DNA of 64,000 bases from Hypericum androsaemum (lineage: Eukaryota > Streptophyta > Magnoliopsida > Malpighiales > Hypericaceae), in the NCBI GenBank assembly GCA_963995505.1, contig OZ023192.1, forward strand, positions 960,001-1,024,000, in the 5' to 3' direction. Positions 1 through 11,468 of the stretch are shown here, piece after piece; the first letter of the stretch is position 1, and each line of letters starts with the position of its first letter. The notes beneath the pieces were generated by a model. The model did not search any database, was not told where the DNA came from, and was given only the letters and a program-made list of their open reading frames with translations. The translations under genes were made by a program, and so were the position numbers.

Positions 1-2
1 GC

Positions 3-239
3 GAGCAAGCACTGAGGTGCATCCAAGTCGGTCTGCTATGCGTTGAGGACAATGCACTGGACAGACCATTAATGTCTGATGTTATTACCATGTTAAGCAA
101 CGAGACATCCCAATTGCCAACACCAAAGCAGCCCGCGTTTACCAATCCAAGAGGCGTTACACACGTGGAACCAAGTGTTAGTAAACCTATTGATAACTCT
201 ACAAATGAGTTGACGATGTCCATTATAGAGGCACGATAG
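3..239 (+). CDS. S-domain-type receptor-like kinase, 3' end only
   Basis: This is the last coding stretch of a plant receptor-like serine/threonine kinase; the rest lies before the window. In frame from base 3 it encodes the end of kinase subdomain XI (ALRCIQVGLLCVEDNALDRP, then MSDVITML) and a short tail ending at TAG 237-239. The pattern CIQVGLLCVED..DRP..S.V..ML with a TP..PAF tail is typical of G-type lectin S-receptor and cysteine-rich receptor kinases, which signal from the plasma membrane. Which of the two groups it is cannot be decided without the ectodomain. No break is visible in the 78 codons present. Confidence 0.85.
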   Translation, partial: EQALRCIQVGLLCVEDNALDRPLMSDVITMLSNETSQLPTPKQPAFTNPRGVTHVEPSVSKPIDNSTNELTMSIIEAR

Positions 240-1665
240 TGTATCATTTCATATGCAAGTCTATGTAATGGAACCTCATAGGGAGGTTTCTTCCCAAAAG
301 CAAACCAACAGCACCTAAAATTTCTTAGTTTTCTTCTCGAGTTCGCAAGAATTATGGCTTAACTTGTGATAGAATTGTGAAGGTTCCGTTGAAATGAAAT
401 TGTACTTCAAAACTCATCCATGCTGCTATATATCTCTGTGATCAATTTTCCTCTTTGCGAAGGTTCTAATTTGTTTCTGAAGTCTTTATTTACAGAGCCG
501 AGCATCGTGGTCGGATCATATTTTATAAAATAACTCTGTTTACAGAGTTGAGTACCCGTAATTTTTAAAATTAATAAAAATCTATTATCACTTCGATTAA
601 GTCTGTTTATTCTATTTCCCTTTGGAATCTGAAAGAATGGATTATTAGCTTTGGGCCCAATACCCCTTCTTTATAGTTGCTATCCTCACAACCTGGGCGT
701 ATCTCAACCTATAACATACTTGTAGGGGTCATCAAGACTAATGTAATTAGTGGTTGGGATGGGGTGAATCATTTTAGCGACGTCTACATTAAAATAAGAA
801 TTTTCATATGGAGTTGTTCTTTCCCAACACAGATTTTTTTCATCGAATTTCATCGTTCAGCGTTTTGATCAAACTTACGATCGCAACCCAGCAATAGATT
901 CGCTCTAATTAGATTATAAATATTTTTGGTATTACTAAAATTTGCTTACAAAAAAAAATCTCAAACCTACAACATAAGCCCACGCCACATTAGCTACGAC
1001 CAATTATCGCGAAAAGTAAACGCTTATTTTGCTATATAATTAATATTTTGTAAAATAAAATACAATTAACACATTATATTTAGAGTTTAACTATTTTATT
1101 TTTTAAGGCATGACAATCAATACTTTTTGCGCAAAATTTTCGACGACGACGGATAATAAATCAACATCCCACAAAGCATTCATACCAAACTTTAAAACGA
1201 TGGAAAGTAGAGAGGATAATTAGACTCTTAAGAATCTGAAATCGGATTTTTGATTCTGGATATGTGAAAAATGTTGCTTGCAACATGTAATTTTAGATTT
1301 GTTAAACTTTTATTATTCCGATTTTTCTGAAACTTGTATTAGAAATTTTACCTTTTCCGAATTTCGTTGTTGGAAATTTTCGCAATTCTTCCGAATATTT
1401 ATTGTCCGAAATACTACTAGGAAAAATAAGAGCTTCGTTGTAGACTTTTAGTTTTATACTATCTGGAATTTAGATTCGAGTTGGTAGGATATTTCAAAGA
1501 TGAAAAAAAATTTCATTAAATAAATAATCGTATTACATTTCTACAACTCGAACTCGAAACACATGTTTTAAATTTGAACATCATTTCTACCGGTCCTTTG
1601 CAGAAAATAAAAAAAAAGTTGGAAATGTGTCGAGGCTGAGAGCGGAAGGTACGTGGGAGTCGGAG
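240..1665. other. Intergenic, AT-rich, no gene seen
   Basis: Downstream flank of the receptor kinase, containing its 3' UTR. Open frames here are short and resemble no family known to me. I see no RNA gene. Confidence 0.6.
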
Positions 1666-2587
1666 TAGGGATGGCAATGGGCAGGATTCGGGTAGGATCT
1701 ATAGGACCCAGATCCTTACCCTCTTTTTAAATGGTGGACCCAGATCCTTACCCTTATCCTCTTTAAAAATAAGGATTCGGGCAGGATCTGGGTACTAAAA
1801 AATTGGGTAGGATCAGGGCGACCCGCGGGTCCGTATTTTTTAAAATATATTTAATTTTTAAAAATTAAATTATCTTTTGATAGTTTTCAAATAGCAATGA
1901 GACATTTTCATTCATTAAACATATCAATACAAAGAAACCAAAAAAACAAATATAAAAAAAGTTGAAGTTGGGTAAGTTAAAATTGAGAATTTGGTTTGTA
2001 ATTTTTGCTGCTATTACTTGGGGCATGTGGCTGCTTCGTAATGGTATTATCTTCAGTGAGGCGAGGTACGATAATGAGTTTCTCCTGTATTTTGTGTTCT
2101 TTCATGTCCAAGAGTGGATCCTTTGGATGGATGTCTTGATCATTCACAATCAATCACTGCTCACTTTCTTGATTGCCTACAAGAATTTATAGGTCCCTCT
2201 TCTTTACCTCTTGAGGTTGAGAGAACGTTTTGGTCGGGGTGAGGTTATAACTGATGTAATATCGGGCCCCTTTATCTTGTCTTTCCTTTTGCGCTTCCTC
2301 TGTTTTGAACTTTTGTTTTAATAAAAAATATTTACCTACCAACAAAATTGAGAATTTGTATTATGTCTAATAATTAATATACATGTATATTATTTTAATA
2401 TTAATTTAAAAAATTCGGGTAGGATCAGGGCAGGATCCTATAGATCCATATCCATGCCCTTATCCTTTTAAAATATCAGGATCCGGGTAGGATACGGGTC
2501 TAAACCCGGTCAAAGTCAACGGGTCTTGGACCCTTCGAGTCTGGATCAGGGTAGACCCTCAAGGTAAGGGTCTAATTGTCATCCCTA
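1666..2587. mobile_element. Non-autonomous hAT element
   Basis: A 922-bp element with terminal inverted repeats: left TAGGGATGGCAAT (1666-1678), right ATTGTCATCCCTA (2575-2587), one mismatch. Both ends continue into diverged inverted repeats rich in GGATC(C/T)GGGTAGGATC. An 8-bp target duplication flanks it, AGTCGGAG at 1658-1665 and AGTCGGAT at 2588-2595, with one mismatch. Short TIRs plus an 8-bp duplication are the hAT signature. There is no transposase; part of the interior is a later LINE insertion (1994-2343). Confidence 0.85.
1994..2343 (+). mobile_element. 5'-truncated LINE nested in the hAT element
   Basis: A 350-bp insert flanked by perfect 15-bp direct repeats, AAAATTGAGAATTTG, at 1979-1993 and 2344-2358. 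It begins inside the end of a plant L1-type ORF2: a frame reading ITWGMWLLRNGIIF resembles the region behind the reverse transcriptase. It ends with a non-coding tail rich in AATAAAAAATATTT. A long target duplication and severe 5' truncation fit target-primed reverse transcription. It is younger than the hAT element it sits in. Confidence 0.75.
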
Positions 2588-3278
2588 AGTCGGATTCGAA
2601 GTCGAAGTTGCGGACGCTACGGTCACTGTTATTGCGTGTAATAACTTCGTCCCTTCGCACACGAACCTGCGAAGAAATAGATAACTTGTCATCTTACGTT
2701 AGGTCTTGTTTGTTTCACACAAATTTATACATTCTCTTAGTTCATGACTTTATAGTGTCCGCCCTATTATAAACAATAATTTACACTAATTATTTTCTTT
2801 TTTTGCGGGATATAAGTTAAACTAATTGAGTTAAGAGTCTCGAGCAAAAAAGACACTATGTTATTAACTGAACTGTTGAGATTTTCGCATTAATATGTCT
2901 GGATTAATGCATAAGCTCTGTAACAGAATCTTCTTCCCAAGCCCATTGCCAGCAGCATCAACGAAGCTGCCACAATTGCTAACTGTCGTCTGCTTCTTCA
3001 TTGAGATAAGAGTATAGGCGAGGGAAAATCTCCCTTTAAGGGGGCATTAGCAATCCAGTGATCCTCCCAGTAGTAAGTCTTATCACCTCCAAGCGTCTTC
3101 ATAACAAAAAATTATTCAAACATAATTCACACATCATACAAACACATGAACCATACATAATCAAATAGGATGATAAATAATCAAACAGAATCTAAAACGC
3201 GAACAACAAATCACATAGAAGTGAAATTGAACCGAACATATACTCCATTGTCATAAGACAAAACCAACTTACATTTTA

Positions 3279-4250
3279 GGGATAATTACTATCAGATCCC
3301 TGGTGATTGGCATATTCGCCGCTCACCCCCTGGTGTTCAAAAATCGATTAAACCCCCCTCCTAGTTTGGAGAAATTATACTCTGAGGCCCCTCGGTGATG
3401 TCATCCGACGTCATCGATCAATTTTTTTAAGTAAATGACTTATTTACCTTTATAAAAAATAATAAAAAATCAACATCTTCTCTGGTCTACCTCGTCTACG
3501 TCGCCACCCTCATCTCTGATTCAATCAACCGAGAAGTGAGCGGGAGGAGACAGAGTCGTTTCCAACCATCTTCTCCGGCCTCAGATTTGGCTTCAATCAA
3601 CCCCCACCGACGGAGAGGACCATCGCGATGCCATCTCCTCCCAGGCACATGGCAGCCCAATTAAACCGTCCATTCTCCCAATTAAATTTCCTAGATGACG
3701 AAGGTGAAGAGTTGGGGACGAGGTAAGAGGAGAGAGAAAAGGGGAAGGGTAGGGACGAGCTCGTTCCTCAACCAGCAGTCTCCTTCCTCAGCTGCTCGTT
3801 CTCCTCCACGAGCTCCGTGCTCGGTGTTGTCGTCGCCAATCTACTTTTCGATGCCGAGAGATGCCCGCCAGCGAGATCCTCTCCACGCGATGGCGACGGT
3901 GAGGGACTTGCTTAGGGAGGGACTGTGCTAGCCTCGGTCGGCTCGAGCAAGGGCGGCGATCTTCAACCCCTCGGCGCGGCGGCAGAGACTGAGCTCGTCG
4001 ATTTGGTTGTAGGTGTTACCGATTGGAGCCCTAATCGGAGATTGATGGAGGTTTGACGAAAGCTTTTTTTATTTTTTGAAGGGTATAACAGTCATTTCAA
4101 TGACAAAAATGAAAAAATTTATTGCTGACGTTAGCGAGGGGCCTCAGAGTACAATTTCTCCAAACTAGGGGATTTTTTTATCAATTTTTGAACACCAAGA
4201 GGGTGAGCGACGAATATGCCAAATACCAGGAGTCTGGTAGTAATTATCCC
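3279..4250. mobile_element. Non-autonomous Mutator-like element A
   Basis: A 972-bp element with long inverted repeats of about 120 bp (3279 to about 3400, and about 4130 to 4250), starting GGGATAATTACTA. It is flanked by a perfect 9-bp target duplication, TACATTTTA, at 3270-3278 and 4251-4259. Long TIRs with a 9-bp duplication are typical of Mutator-like elements. The interior (about 3480-4060) is much richer in GC than the surroundings and may contain captured host sequence, but I recognise no gene in it. No transposase frame is present. Confidence 0.85.
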
Positions 4251-4400
4251 TACATTTTATTTAGACACCTCGCAATAGTATCTCATTCTCTAAAATTTTG
4301 TCCATGTTGTTAGAAATAAGCTATCACAGTTTCGCGGACACAATTTTACCGTTAGATTTTACCAACAACATTGTCACCCCCGAAGATAAATGTGACAACC

Positions 4401-4550
4401 GCTCGAGGTATTAAATTCCCGCTCGAGGTATTAAATACCCGCTCGGCACCAGACTTTATTATAGATCAAACTTAAAATATCCAAATCTTCGAATTGAAAT
4501 AGCAAACTTAAAATATCCAAATCTTCGAATTGAAATAGCAAACTTAAAAC
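4401..4550. repeat. Two short tandem duplications (20 bp and 36 bp)
   Basis: Bases 4401-4420 and 4421-4440 are near-identical 20-bp units starting GCTCGAGGTATTAAAT, followed by a partial third. From 4467 a 36-bp unit (CAAACTTAAAATATCC...) is repeated at 4503 without visible change. The sequence around 4590-5020 looks like an old retrotransposon, but I cannot classify it. Confidence 0.8.
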
Positions 4551-5030
4551 AAAACCAAAATTGAAAAAATTGTGTCTTTATTAGCAAAAGGAAAACGTGT
4601 TGATGCATGTAGCGGAAGTCTTCTACGAGCCTACTCCCGATCCCGAACCCCTCCAGATCGATCTGTACACATAACATACAATCTGATGAGTTTATAAAAC
4701 TCAGTAAGCGGAACAAAATAGATTATCAATACACTGTCAACCTTTCGAACTGCACGAAGATCACTTATTCGACTATCTTATCTAACTAACATAATAGGAC
4801 TCCGGAGCCTAACAAAACCATGTCGGGATTCTCGTGGGGCACAGATAATACCATTTCGTTCCCATGCTGTGGGCCATATGACAAAAGGGTACCCCTCCAC
4901 GAGCCCGGATAGTTTCCACGATCCCCGTACATTCAATCATACACATCTAGGGTTACCCGGTATCCCCTCTATAGACTGTGCACAAACCACGGGGCCTAAA
5001 AGGGCGTGGGAGCCATCCTGCATGTCATAT

Positions 5031-5152
5031 TATATCGGAATATATCAAAACTTATCAGATCTTATCAGAACATATCAAAATTTATCAGAAGGTATCAGAT
5101 CATATCGAAGCATACAGAACATATCAGAAATCAATCGAGACTTATCAAAGAA
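5031..5152. repeat. 10-bp minisatellite
   Basis: Eight consecutive 10-bp units of consensus (C/T)(A/T)TATCAGAA run in phase from 5031 to 5110, followed by shifted, weaker copies to about 5150. Frames across it are low-complexity and not genes. Confidence 0.85.
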
Positions 5153-6487
5153 TCAAAAATCCGAATCCGGATCGCCGACGAGTCAAACATTAACATACAA
5201 AACTTAGAACTTGCCATATCTCATTTCATTATCCCCGATTTTCAGAACTTAGAATCACATGCATCGAATAGTAACATATAGCCACTAACTGAATGTTGCT
5301 CATAAATCCCTAGCCTTCACGAGGAAAGAAACTCTCCAACGATCTTCCCGAAACCCTACACGAGATCCATGTTATTTTTTTGAAACTCTACCACTCAGAA
5401 GAATGAGGTAACATAAAACTCACCCTTCTTCTCCTAAGAATTCACCTTGTCCCCCCCTTGTCCCCTCGAAGCCGTCGGGTTAGTTGGATTGTCTTCTCCT
5501 AACACTTCCCTCCACATCGAATCGTCCTCTTCACCTTCACAGTAAGAGGGAATTTCGTGGGTTTGGATTTTCTATAGAGACGGCATGTGGCAGTCTAGAG
5601 GTCTATTTATTCAAGATAAAATCCTAAATTGGCCCTAGGTGGGTTTCGTGAAAAATTATCATTTGGTCCCCCAACTTATTAAGGCATGCTGATTGTTCCT
5701 TAAACTTAGGAAAATTATCATTTGCTTTCTCAATTCTTACAAACATAGATTTCTACTAATTTGCGTAATTACCATTAGTTCATTTAATTTCCTATTATTT
5801 TTCTAATTTATTTTATGATTCTCACAAAAATAAGTTGATGACACTTTGATAAATTCAAAGTACATGTGATAGTCTTATCTATAAACACATTATTTTCTCA
5901 TTATATTCACGATTGGATTGGATAGAAAGAAAGTTTTAGACTTACCATTTCAACTAACTCTTATTCTCATTAATTAGAAAATATTCTGTGACAAGTGAGT
6001 CTATTCTTGGAAAAGAAATAAACGAGCAGAGAGATGGGCTAATGATAGTCCAGGTTTACACGGAAATGGACGAATCAATTTTTTTTCATCCCTTTTTTTG
6101 GTTGAACAACAGATAATTTGTTTTATTGTCAATAACAAATTTATTGTGGAAAATTGAATTGACTGTGGACAATGCTCGATAAAGATAGATACGGTAATAT
6201 ATTTGAATTTGTTTAAAGATATCTGATTTACGCCTTATAAATTTGTAAAATTTTATTGAGAGAATCATTATAAAATATGGTCGACAATGTTCGATCTTGA
6301 ATATAAATTTTCAAAAAATTAACAAATGCTAAAATACAGTGACGCTTCGAATCGGTATGAGCAAAATGGCAATTCTCAGCATAAATGTGACGGTGATGAA
6401 GTGAGAACGTAACAAATCCAAATCAGCTATCTCTTGAAAAAAATTGTATTTATGTTATTTTCTTGGGTAAAACTATGGAGTTTCAAA

Positions 6488-6641
6488 TATAACCCAACTC
6501 AAGAGATTGTGTATAATTATTGTGATAGCTTATTTCTAACCTAATAGGACACCGATGTTAGAGAAAAAGAGTAGGGTTATACACAATCTCTTGAGTTGGG
6601 TTATATTTTTTCTGTTTCTCTAACATCGATTTCCTATTAGG
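6488..6641. repeat. Interleaved inverted repeats (A-B-A'-B')
   Basis: Arm A (about 6488-6516, ATAACCCAACTCAAGAGATT) is the reverse complement of about 6574-6603. Arm B (about 6540-6566, CCTAATAGGACACCGATGTT) is almost the reverse complement of about 6614-6641. The order A, B, A', B' is interleaved rather than nested. Confidence 0.75.
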
Positions 6642-6966
6642 TGTTATTGCGGCATCATTTTCATGAGGTCTTCCGCTACAACTTTTTATTTGTATAAGGG
6701 AGTTGGACATGGTAGGATTTGACACGGAATAGTAAATTATGTTCTGTATGGAAAAGTTTAAAAAGGTCCGAAAAAATTGACACGCACGTGTGTCATGTGA
6801 TTTGGGGCGCACGCCCCCTTTTTTTTTTAAACTTAACTATATTCGTATAATACACTAAAAATAAATCAAACTCATATATTATTTAACTAATTATTTATTT
6901 GTATTATAAATATTTATAAATATTAATTATTTTAATATAACAGGTTATGCTATTGTATCATAACCG

Positions 6967-7265
6967 GGCATGTCATTTTACGTAACCAGACATGCCATTT
7001 AATCGTAATGAGACCTGTCATTTGATTAATTATTTAATTTATTATAAGTTTTATTAAATATTAGTCTGACATGCCTTTTGACATTACCTAGGCATGCCAT
7101 TTTACATAACATGGGGTGCCATTTGATATAACATGGGCATGCCATTTGACATAATTTGGGAATAACTTTTGACATAACAAAGACATGCCATTTGATAAAA
7201 TATGTGCATGCCATTTGAGATACCTGGGTATACTATTTGACATAATTTCGGCATGTCATTTGATA
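6967..7265. repeat. 23-bp minisatellite
   Basis: Degenerate tandem units of about 23 bp, consensus near GCATGCCATTTGACATAACA. Roughly ten copies can be followed, with an AT-rich interruption at about 7025-7065. Confidence 0.8.
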
Positions 7266-7267
7266 TA

Positions 7268-7796
7268 CACAGAGCTTGTAACTCGGTCGACTATTAACTT
7301 CAAACATATTTTTGACACCCTTACACTTCTAATTTGGAGAAGTCATGAACTATAAAGTTGTAGATATACGTCTCACCTTTACACAACAACTTGAATCAAC
7401 TCAATAGGACTATGAAGTAAAAATTTATGGCTCCCAACCGAACTCAGTCGAGCATAACTCGATTAGCTTTTGACTTTAAACATATTTTCGACATTCTTAC
7501 ACTCCGAATTTTGAAAAAATATAAACTACAAAGTTTTAGATATACATCTCAGTTTCATACAGCAACTTTAATTACCTTAATCGGACTCTAGAATAAGAAG
7601 TTGTGGCTCCCAACCGAAATTAGTTGATTATAACTTGACCGACTTTTGACTTCAAACGTATTTTCGACATCCTTCCACTCTGAATTTGGAGAAGTCATAA
7701 ACTATAAAGTTATAGATATATATCTCAAATTTTTACGATAACTTGAATCACCTCAATCGGACTTTGGAGTAAAAGGTTATGGCTTTCCAACCGAAA
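7268..7796. repeat. Three-copy tandem repeat, 176-bp period
   Basis: Three diverged units. The landmark TATAAAGTTG/TACAAAGTTT/TATAAAGTTA falls at 7351, 7527 and 7703, exactly 176 bp apart, and each unit ends near GGCT(C/T)(C/T)CCAACCGAA. It looks like an internal part of an old dispersed repeat; no coding frame is seen. Confidence 0.8.
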
Positions 7797-8917
7797 AATC
7801 AAAATGAAGGAAAAAATAAGGGAAGAGAAAAAAAAATACCTACCCCTTGAACACGCGCGTGATTTTAGTCATTTGATTTGGGTCATGACACGTGGACAAA
7901 CTAGATCTTTTGTCGTATCGCACGGAATAGACTATTAGTGTCCGTGCACAATCCAAACGCGAATTGGACACCCAAAATTGTAAATATGTAATTATTATTA
8001 AACAATTGTCTATAATAATAACTAATTGGATCTTAAATATATATAATCAATCGGCGCACCTAAGCATCTTTTCTGGTTGTTTCTTTTTCCCGTCATTCTA
8101 CCTAAATGCCAAAGACTCTTAGGTTGCATATTGCATCAACGACTTCCCCACTACCGCCATTGTACAAGGATCCAAAATAACACTACCATTTTTAACCAAA
8201 AAAATAACACTACCAGTGGACACCAGACTATATTTCATTTGATACAATTATTGTGGACAAAGTAAATATTGATCTCTATTTTTTTGTCTAATAAATGCGT
8301 AATCGTGGAATGAATCAGCGACAAAATAATACAATATATCAACAATTACTTAAATCAGTTAGCAATTAAGTTATTCTAATTTAACAAACTAATTTTGAAT
8401 TCAAGTCATTGAGAATCAGTGTGTTATATAATTGTTGGGACAACTTTAACACTTCATTCAAAAATCATACTTAGCTCAAATATGAATTATTCGGTGAACA
8501 TCCATATACCATATGATTTTAAAAAAATCAAATATCAAGTCAGAAACTATTATCTTGATATCTACACATCAATCAATCGATTAATTTAATTTCAGATCGT
8601 ACAATGCTACAAAAGTAACAAAAATTATTTTAAGAACTTTTAATTTGGTCCTTTTGAGAAAAGTTGATATCATTATAGAAAGAAGACAATTCACCCATCT
8701 ATTCAACACCTACTTACTCTATAACAAAACAAACAACTATCTACCAATGTGAATGAAAAATTTTCTCTAAAGAATATGAAATTTGAATTCTTTTAAGGAT
8801 ACGAATATAAAAGACAATATTAATAAAGTCACCAACTAAACAAGCCAACAATCTCGACTCTGAACCAATAAAAAACAAACACCTGTCTACAAGAGACCAA
8901 AAACACTTCCACACACA

Positions 8918-8925
8918 TATATATA
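8918..8925 (+). promoter_or_regulatory. Possible TATA box of the P450 gene
   Basis: TATATATA about 60 bp before the chosen ATG (8985), inside a CA/TA-rich stretch. Position and sequence fit a core promoter, but such stretches are common here. Confidence 0.35.
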
Positions 8926-8984
8926 CACACACATTATGTACTCTTACAGCACTCACTAGGAGAACTGAATTGGCAACTCCAACC

Positions 8985-11020
8985 ATGGAGCTCCTGTCCC
9001 TCCAACCCATCATCTTCCTCTTCTTCTTCATCATCTTCCTGTGGCTCTACCTCTCCTTGGTCCCTTCTTCCAGGAAGAAACCAAATACCAAAACAGGTTT
9101 CAAGAACTACCCTATTCTAGGAACCGTCCCAGAGTTCCTGAAGAACAGGCACCGGTTCCTGGACTGGACAACCGACGTCCTGGCCCGTTCCCCCTCCAAC
9201 ACCTCCGTGTTCCACCACTCCGGGAAGCTCCACGGCGTGATCACGGCGAACCCCGAGGTGGTAGAGCACATGCTGAAGACCAACTTCGAGAACTACCCGA
9301 AGGGCAACAGGTTTCCCAACAGAACCTTCTTCTTTTTATGTTCGGATTTGAACTCTGAATTTAGACTCCGGATCTCTTGTCTCACCTGGAATGTTTTGCC
9401 CGGCAGGTTCACAACGCTTCTTCAGGACATGCTGGGGCGGGGGATCTTCAACTCGGACGGGGAGATGTGGAAGGTCCAGAGGAAGACGGCGAGCTACGAG
9501 TTCAACACCAGGTCCCTTAGAAACTTCGTCATGGACAATGTCAAGGTCGAAATTTCATCCAGGTCTGTGGCATAATTAATAAGTAATTTTACGATGATCT
9601 TTTGATAATACAAAATTATAATATTTTGATCATTTATTTTTCATTAAAATTTAAGAGAGATATAAAATTCGAAGATAATGAAGGGTGGATTGTAAAATAA
9701 TACGATCGGATTCGTAATAATGACCGGTGGATTTTTCGGCAGTGTAGAATGACCGGTGGTAATCTGGAATTAAGTTTTAATATGGTATTTCATATGTGAT
9801 CTGGTTGGCTGAAATTTCTCAGCGTTTAACACGAGTTATGAGATATTTGTACATCTAAAAGTTCATCCATTCAAAATTTACAACTACTTTATAATCTTCC
9901 TATTTTATCCAAAATATTAAGTTAATAACAATTATTATATCATACTTTTACTTAGCGATTTGGTAATTTTTAATACAGGTTAATTCCAATCCTTTCCAAG
10001 GCAGCCAAGACCGACCAGGTCGTGGACCTGCAAGAAATATTGGAGCGTTTCGCCTTCGACAACATTTGCAAGCTCGCCTTCAACGTCGACCCCGGTTGCC
10101 TCGGCGGCGACGGGACCTCCGGCGCGGAGTTCATGCTGGCGTTCGAGACCGCCGCGACCCTCAGCTCGGGAAGGTTCATGTACGCCTTCCCGAGCGTTCA
10201 GAGGGTCAAGAAGTTCTTGAACGTTGGAGCCGAGAAGGACCTCTCCCGATCGATCAAGATCGTCCACGAGTTCGCGGACGAGATCGTTCGGTCTAGAATG
10301 GAAGCCAGGACGGAGATGAAAGACGAGGACTTGCTCTCTCGGTTCATGGCGAACCGAGAGAGCTCGCCCGAGTTTCTCCGGGATATTGCCATCAGCTTTA
10401 TCCTGGCTGGCAGGGACACGACGTCCTCTGCCCTGACGTGGTTTTTCTGGCTGCTGTCTGTGAACCCGGATGTTGGCAGGAACATCTCGAACGAGCTCGA
10501 AGTGATTCGAGCTCGTAGTGGGAAGATCATAGGAAGCAATTACAGTCTCGAAGAACTGCGAGAAATGCAGTATCTGAACGCTGCCATTTCGGAGTCCATG
10601 AGGCTGTATCCCCCAGTAGCGGTGGACACCAAGGCCTGCAAGTACGACGATGTGCTGCCCGACGGTACGCAAATCGGGAAGGGCTGGTTCATTACCTACC
10701 ATACGTACGCGATGGGGCGGATGGAGAGCATATGGGGGATGGATTGCAAGGAGTTTCGACCCGAGAGGTGGCTCGAAGACGGGATTTGTAAGATGGAGAG
10801 CCCTTTTAAGTACCCTGTATTTCATGCTGGGCCTAGGATATGCCTTGGAAAGGATATGGCTTTTATACAGATGAAGAGCATAGTTGCTGCATTAATGGAG
10901 AGATTTGACGTTAATGTCCAAGATAAGGAGAAGTGTCCTGAGCATTTGTTGTCTCTAACTCTCAGGATGAAGGGTGGTTTGCAGGTCAAGGTCAAGGAAA
11001 TTGGAGACAATTGCCATTAG
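8985..11020 (+). CDS. CYP94: Cytochrome P450, CYP94 family
   Basis: Exons 8985-9310, 9407-9562 and 9979-11020 join at AG|G sites into 507 codons plus TAG, the normal CYP94 length. ATG 8985 sits in a good context (CCAACCATGG). Visible parts in order: an N-terminal ER membrane anchor, CYP94 hallmarks (KNRHRFLDWTTDVL, GIFNSDGE.WK.QRK), oxygen-binding helix I motif AGRDTTS at about 304-310, ExxR (ESMR) at about 366-369, PERW near 420, and the heme loop FHAGPRICLG with the ligand cysteine near 449. CYP94 enzymes omega-hydroxylate fatty acids or jasmonoyl-isoleucine; the sequence looks closer to the CYP94A/D side than to the jasmonate-oxidising CYP94B/C enzymes, but the substrate is inferred. It is convergent with the transporter gene. 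From memory, most CYP94 genes have few or no introns, so two are unusual. Confidence 0.93.
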
Positions 11021-11468
11021 TTGCAAGAGAATTTTAGTGGCTCGTGGTTCCGGTGCCGAGAAGACTTTTTTTAATACGTGCTGAATCAAATATCGGTGGT
11101 AGATGGACTACTTTATCATGAATGGCAGATAAGAGGACAAGGCAAAAGTGAAATTGCGGTGGTGCCTGTAGTTGGTTTGTAATTGTTGTTTCTTAGCTTG
11201 TGTATGGCTAAAATTTTCAGGGATTGATTATAAGTTATGTACAGTAAGAACTGGATGAACAATTATTCATAGATATTTATTCATTTAGATAACTATCGAA
11301 GAAGTAGTTATAATTTAACTAAAAAATTTTGAGTTCTAGAACTTAGAACTCAACAATATTAAATTTTTGTATGAAAATTTTTGCCACATTTCAAAAATTG
11401 TACCAGAACTAACATCATGCAACTATGCAACTAATATATAAACACTCTGTCCTGAAATACATCATCTA
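11021..11468. other. Shared 3' flank of two convergent genes
   Basis: 448 bp between the stop codons of the P450 (+) and the NPF transporter (-). It is AT-rich with no gene or clear hairpin; both 3' UTRs must lie here. Confidence 0.6.

Noticed and set aside
3695..3931. Basic 78-codon frame inside Mutator-like element A
   Set aside because: Lies in GC-rich transposon cargo; no domain, and the frame is probably fortuitous.
5031..5152. CRISPR-like array
   Set aside because: 10-bp units without spacers in a plant genome; an ordinary minisatellite. The same holds for 6967-7265 and 50725-50940.
8970..8972. P450 start at TTG 8970
   Set aside because: Non-ATG; the ATG at 8985 has a good context and gives normal CYP94 length.
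9980..10825. A 281-codon minus-strand frame
   Set aside because: It is antisense to P450 exon 3, whose plus frame has all catalytic motifs.
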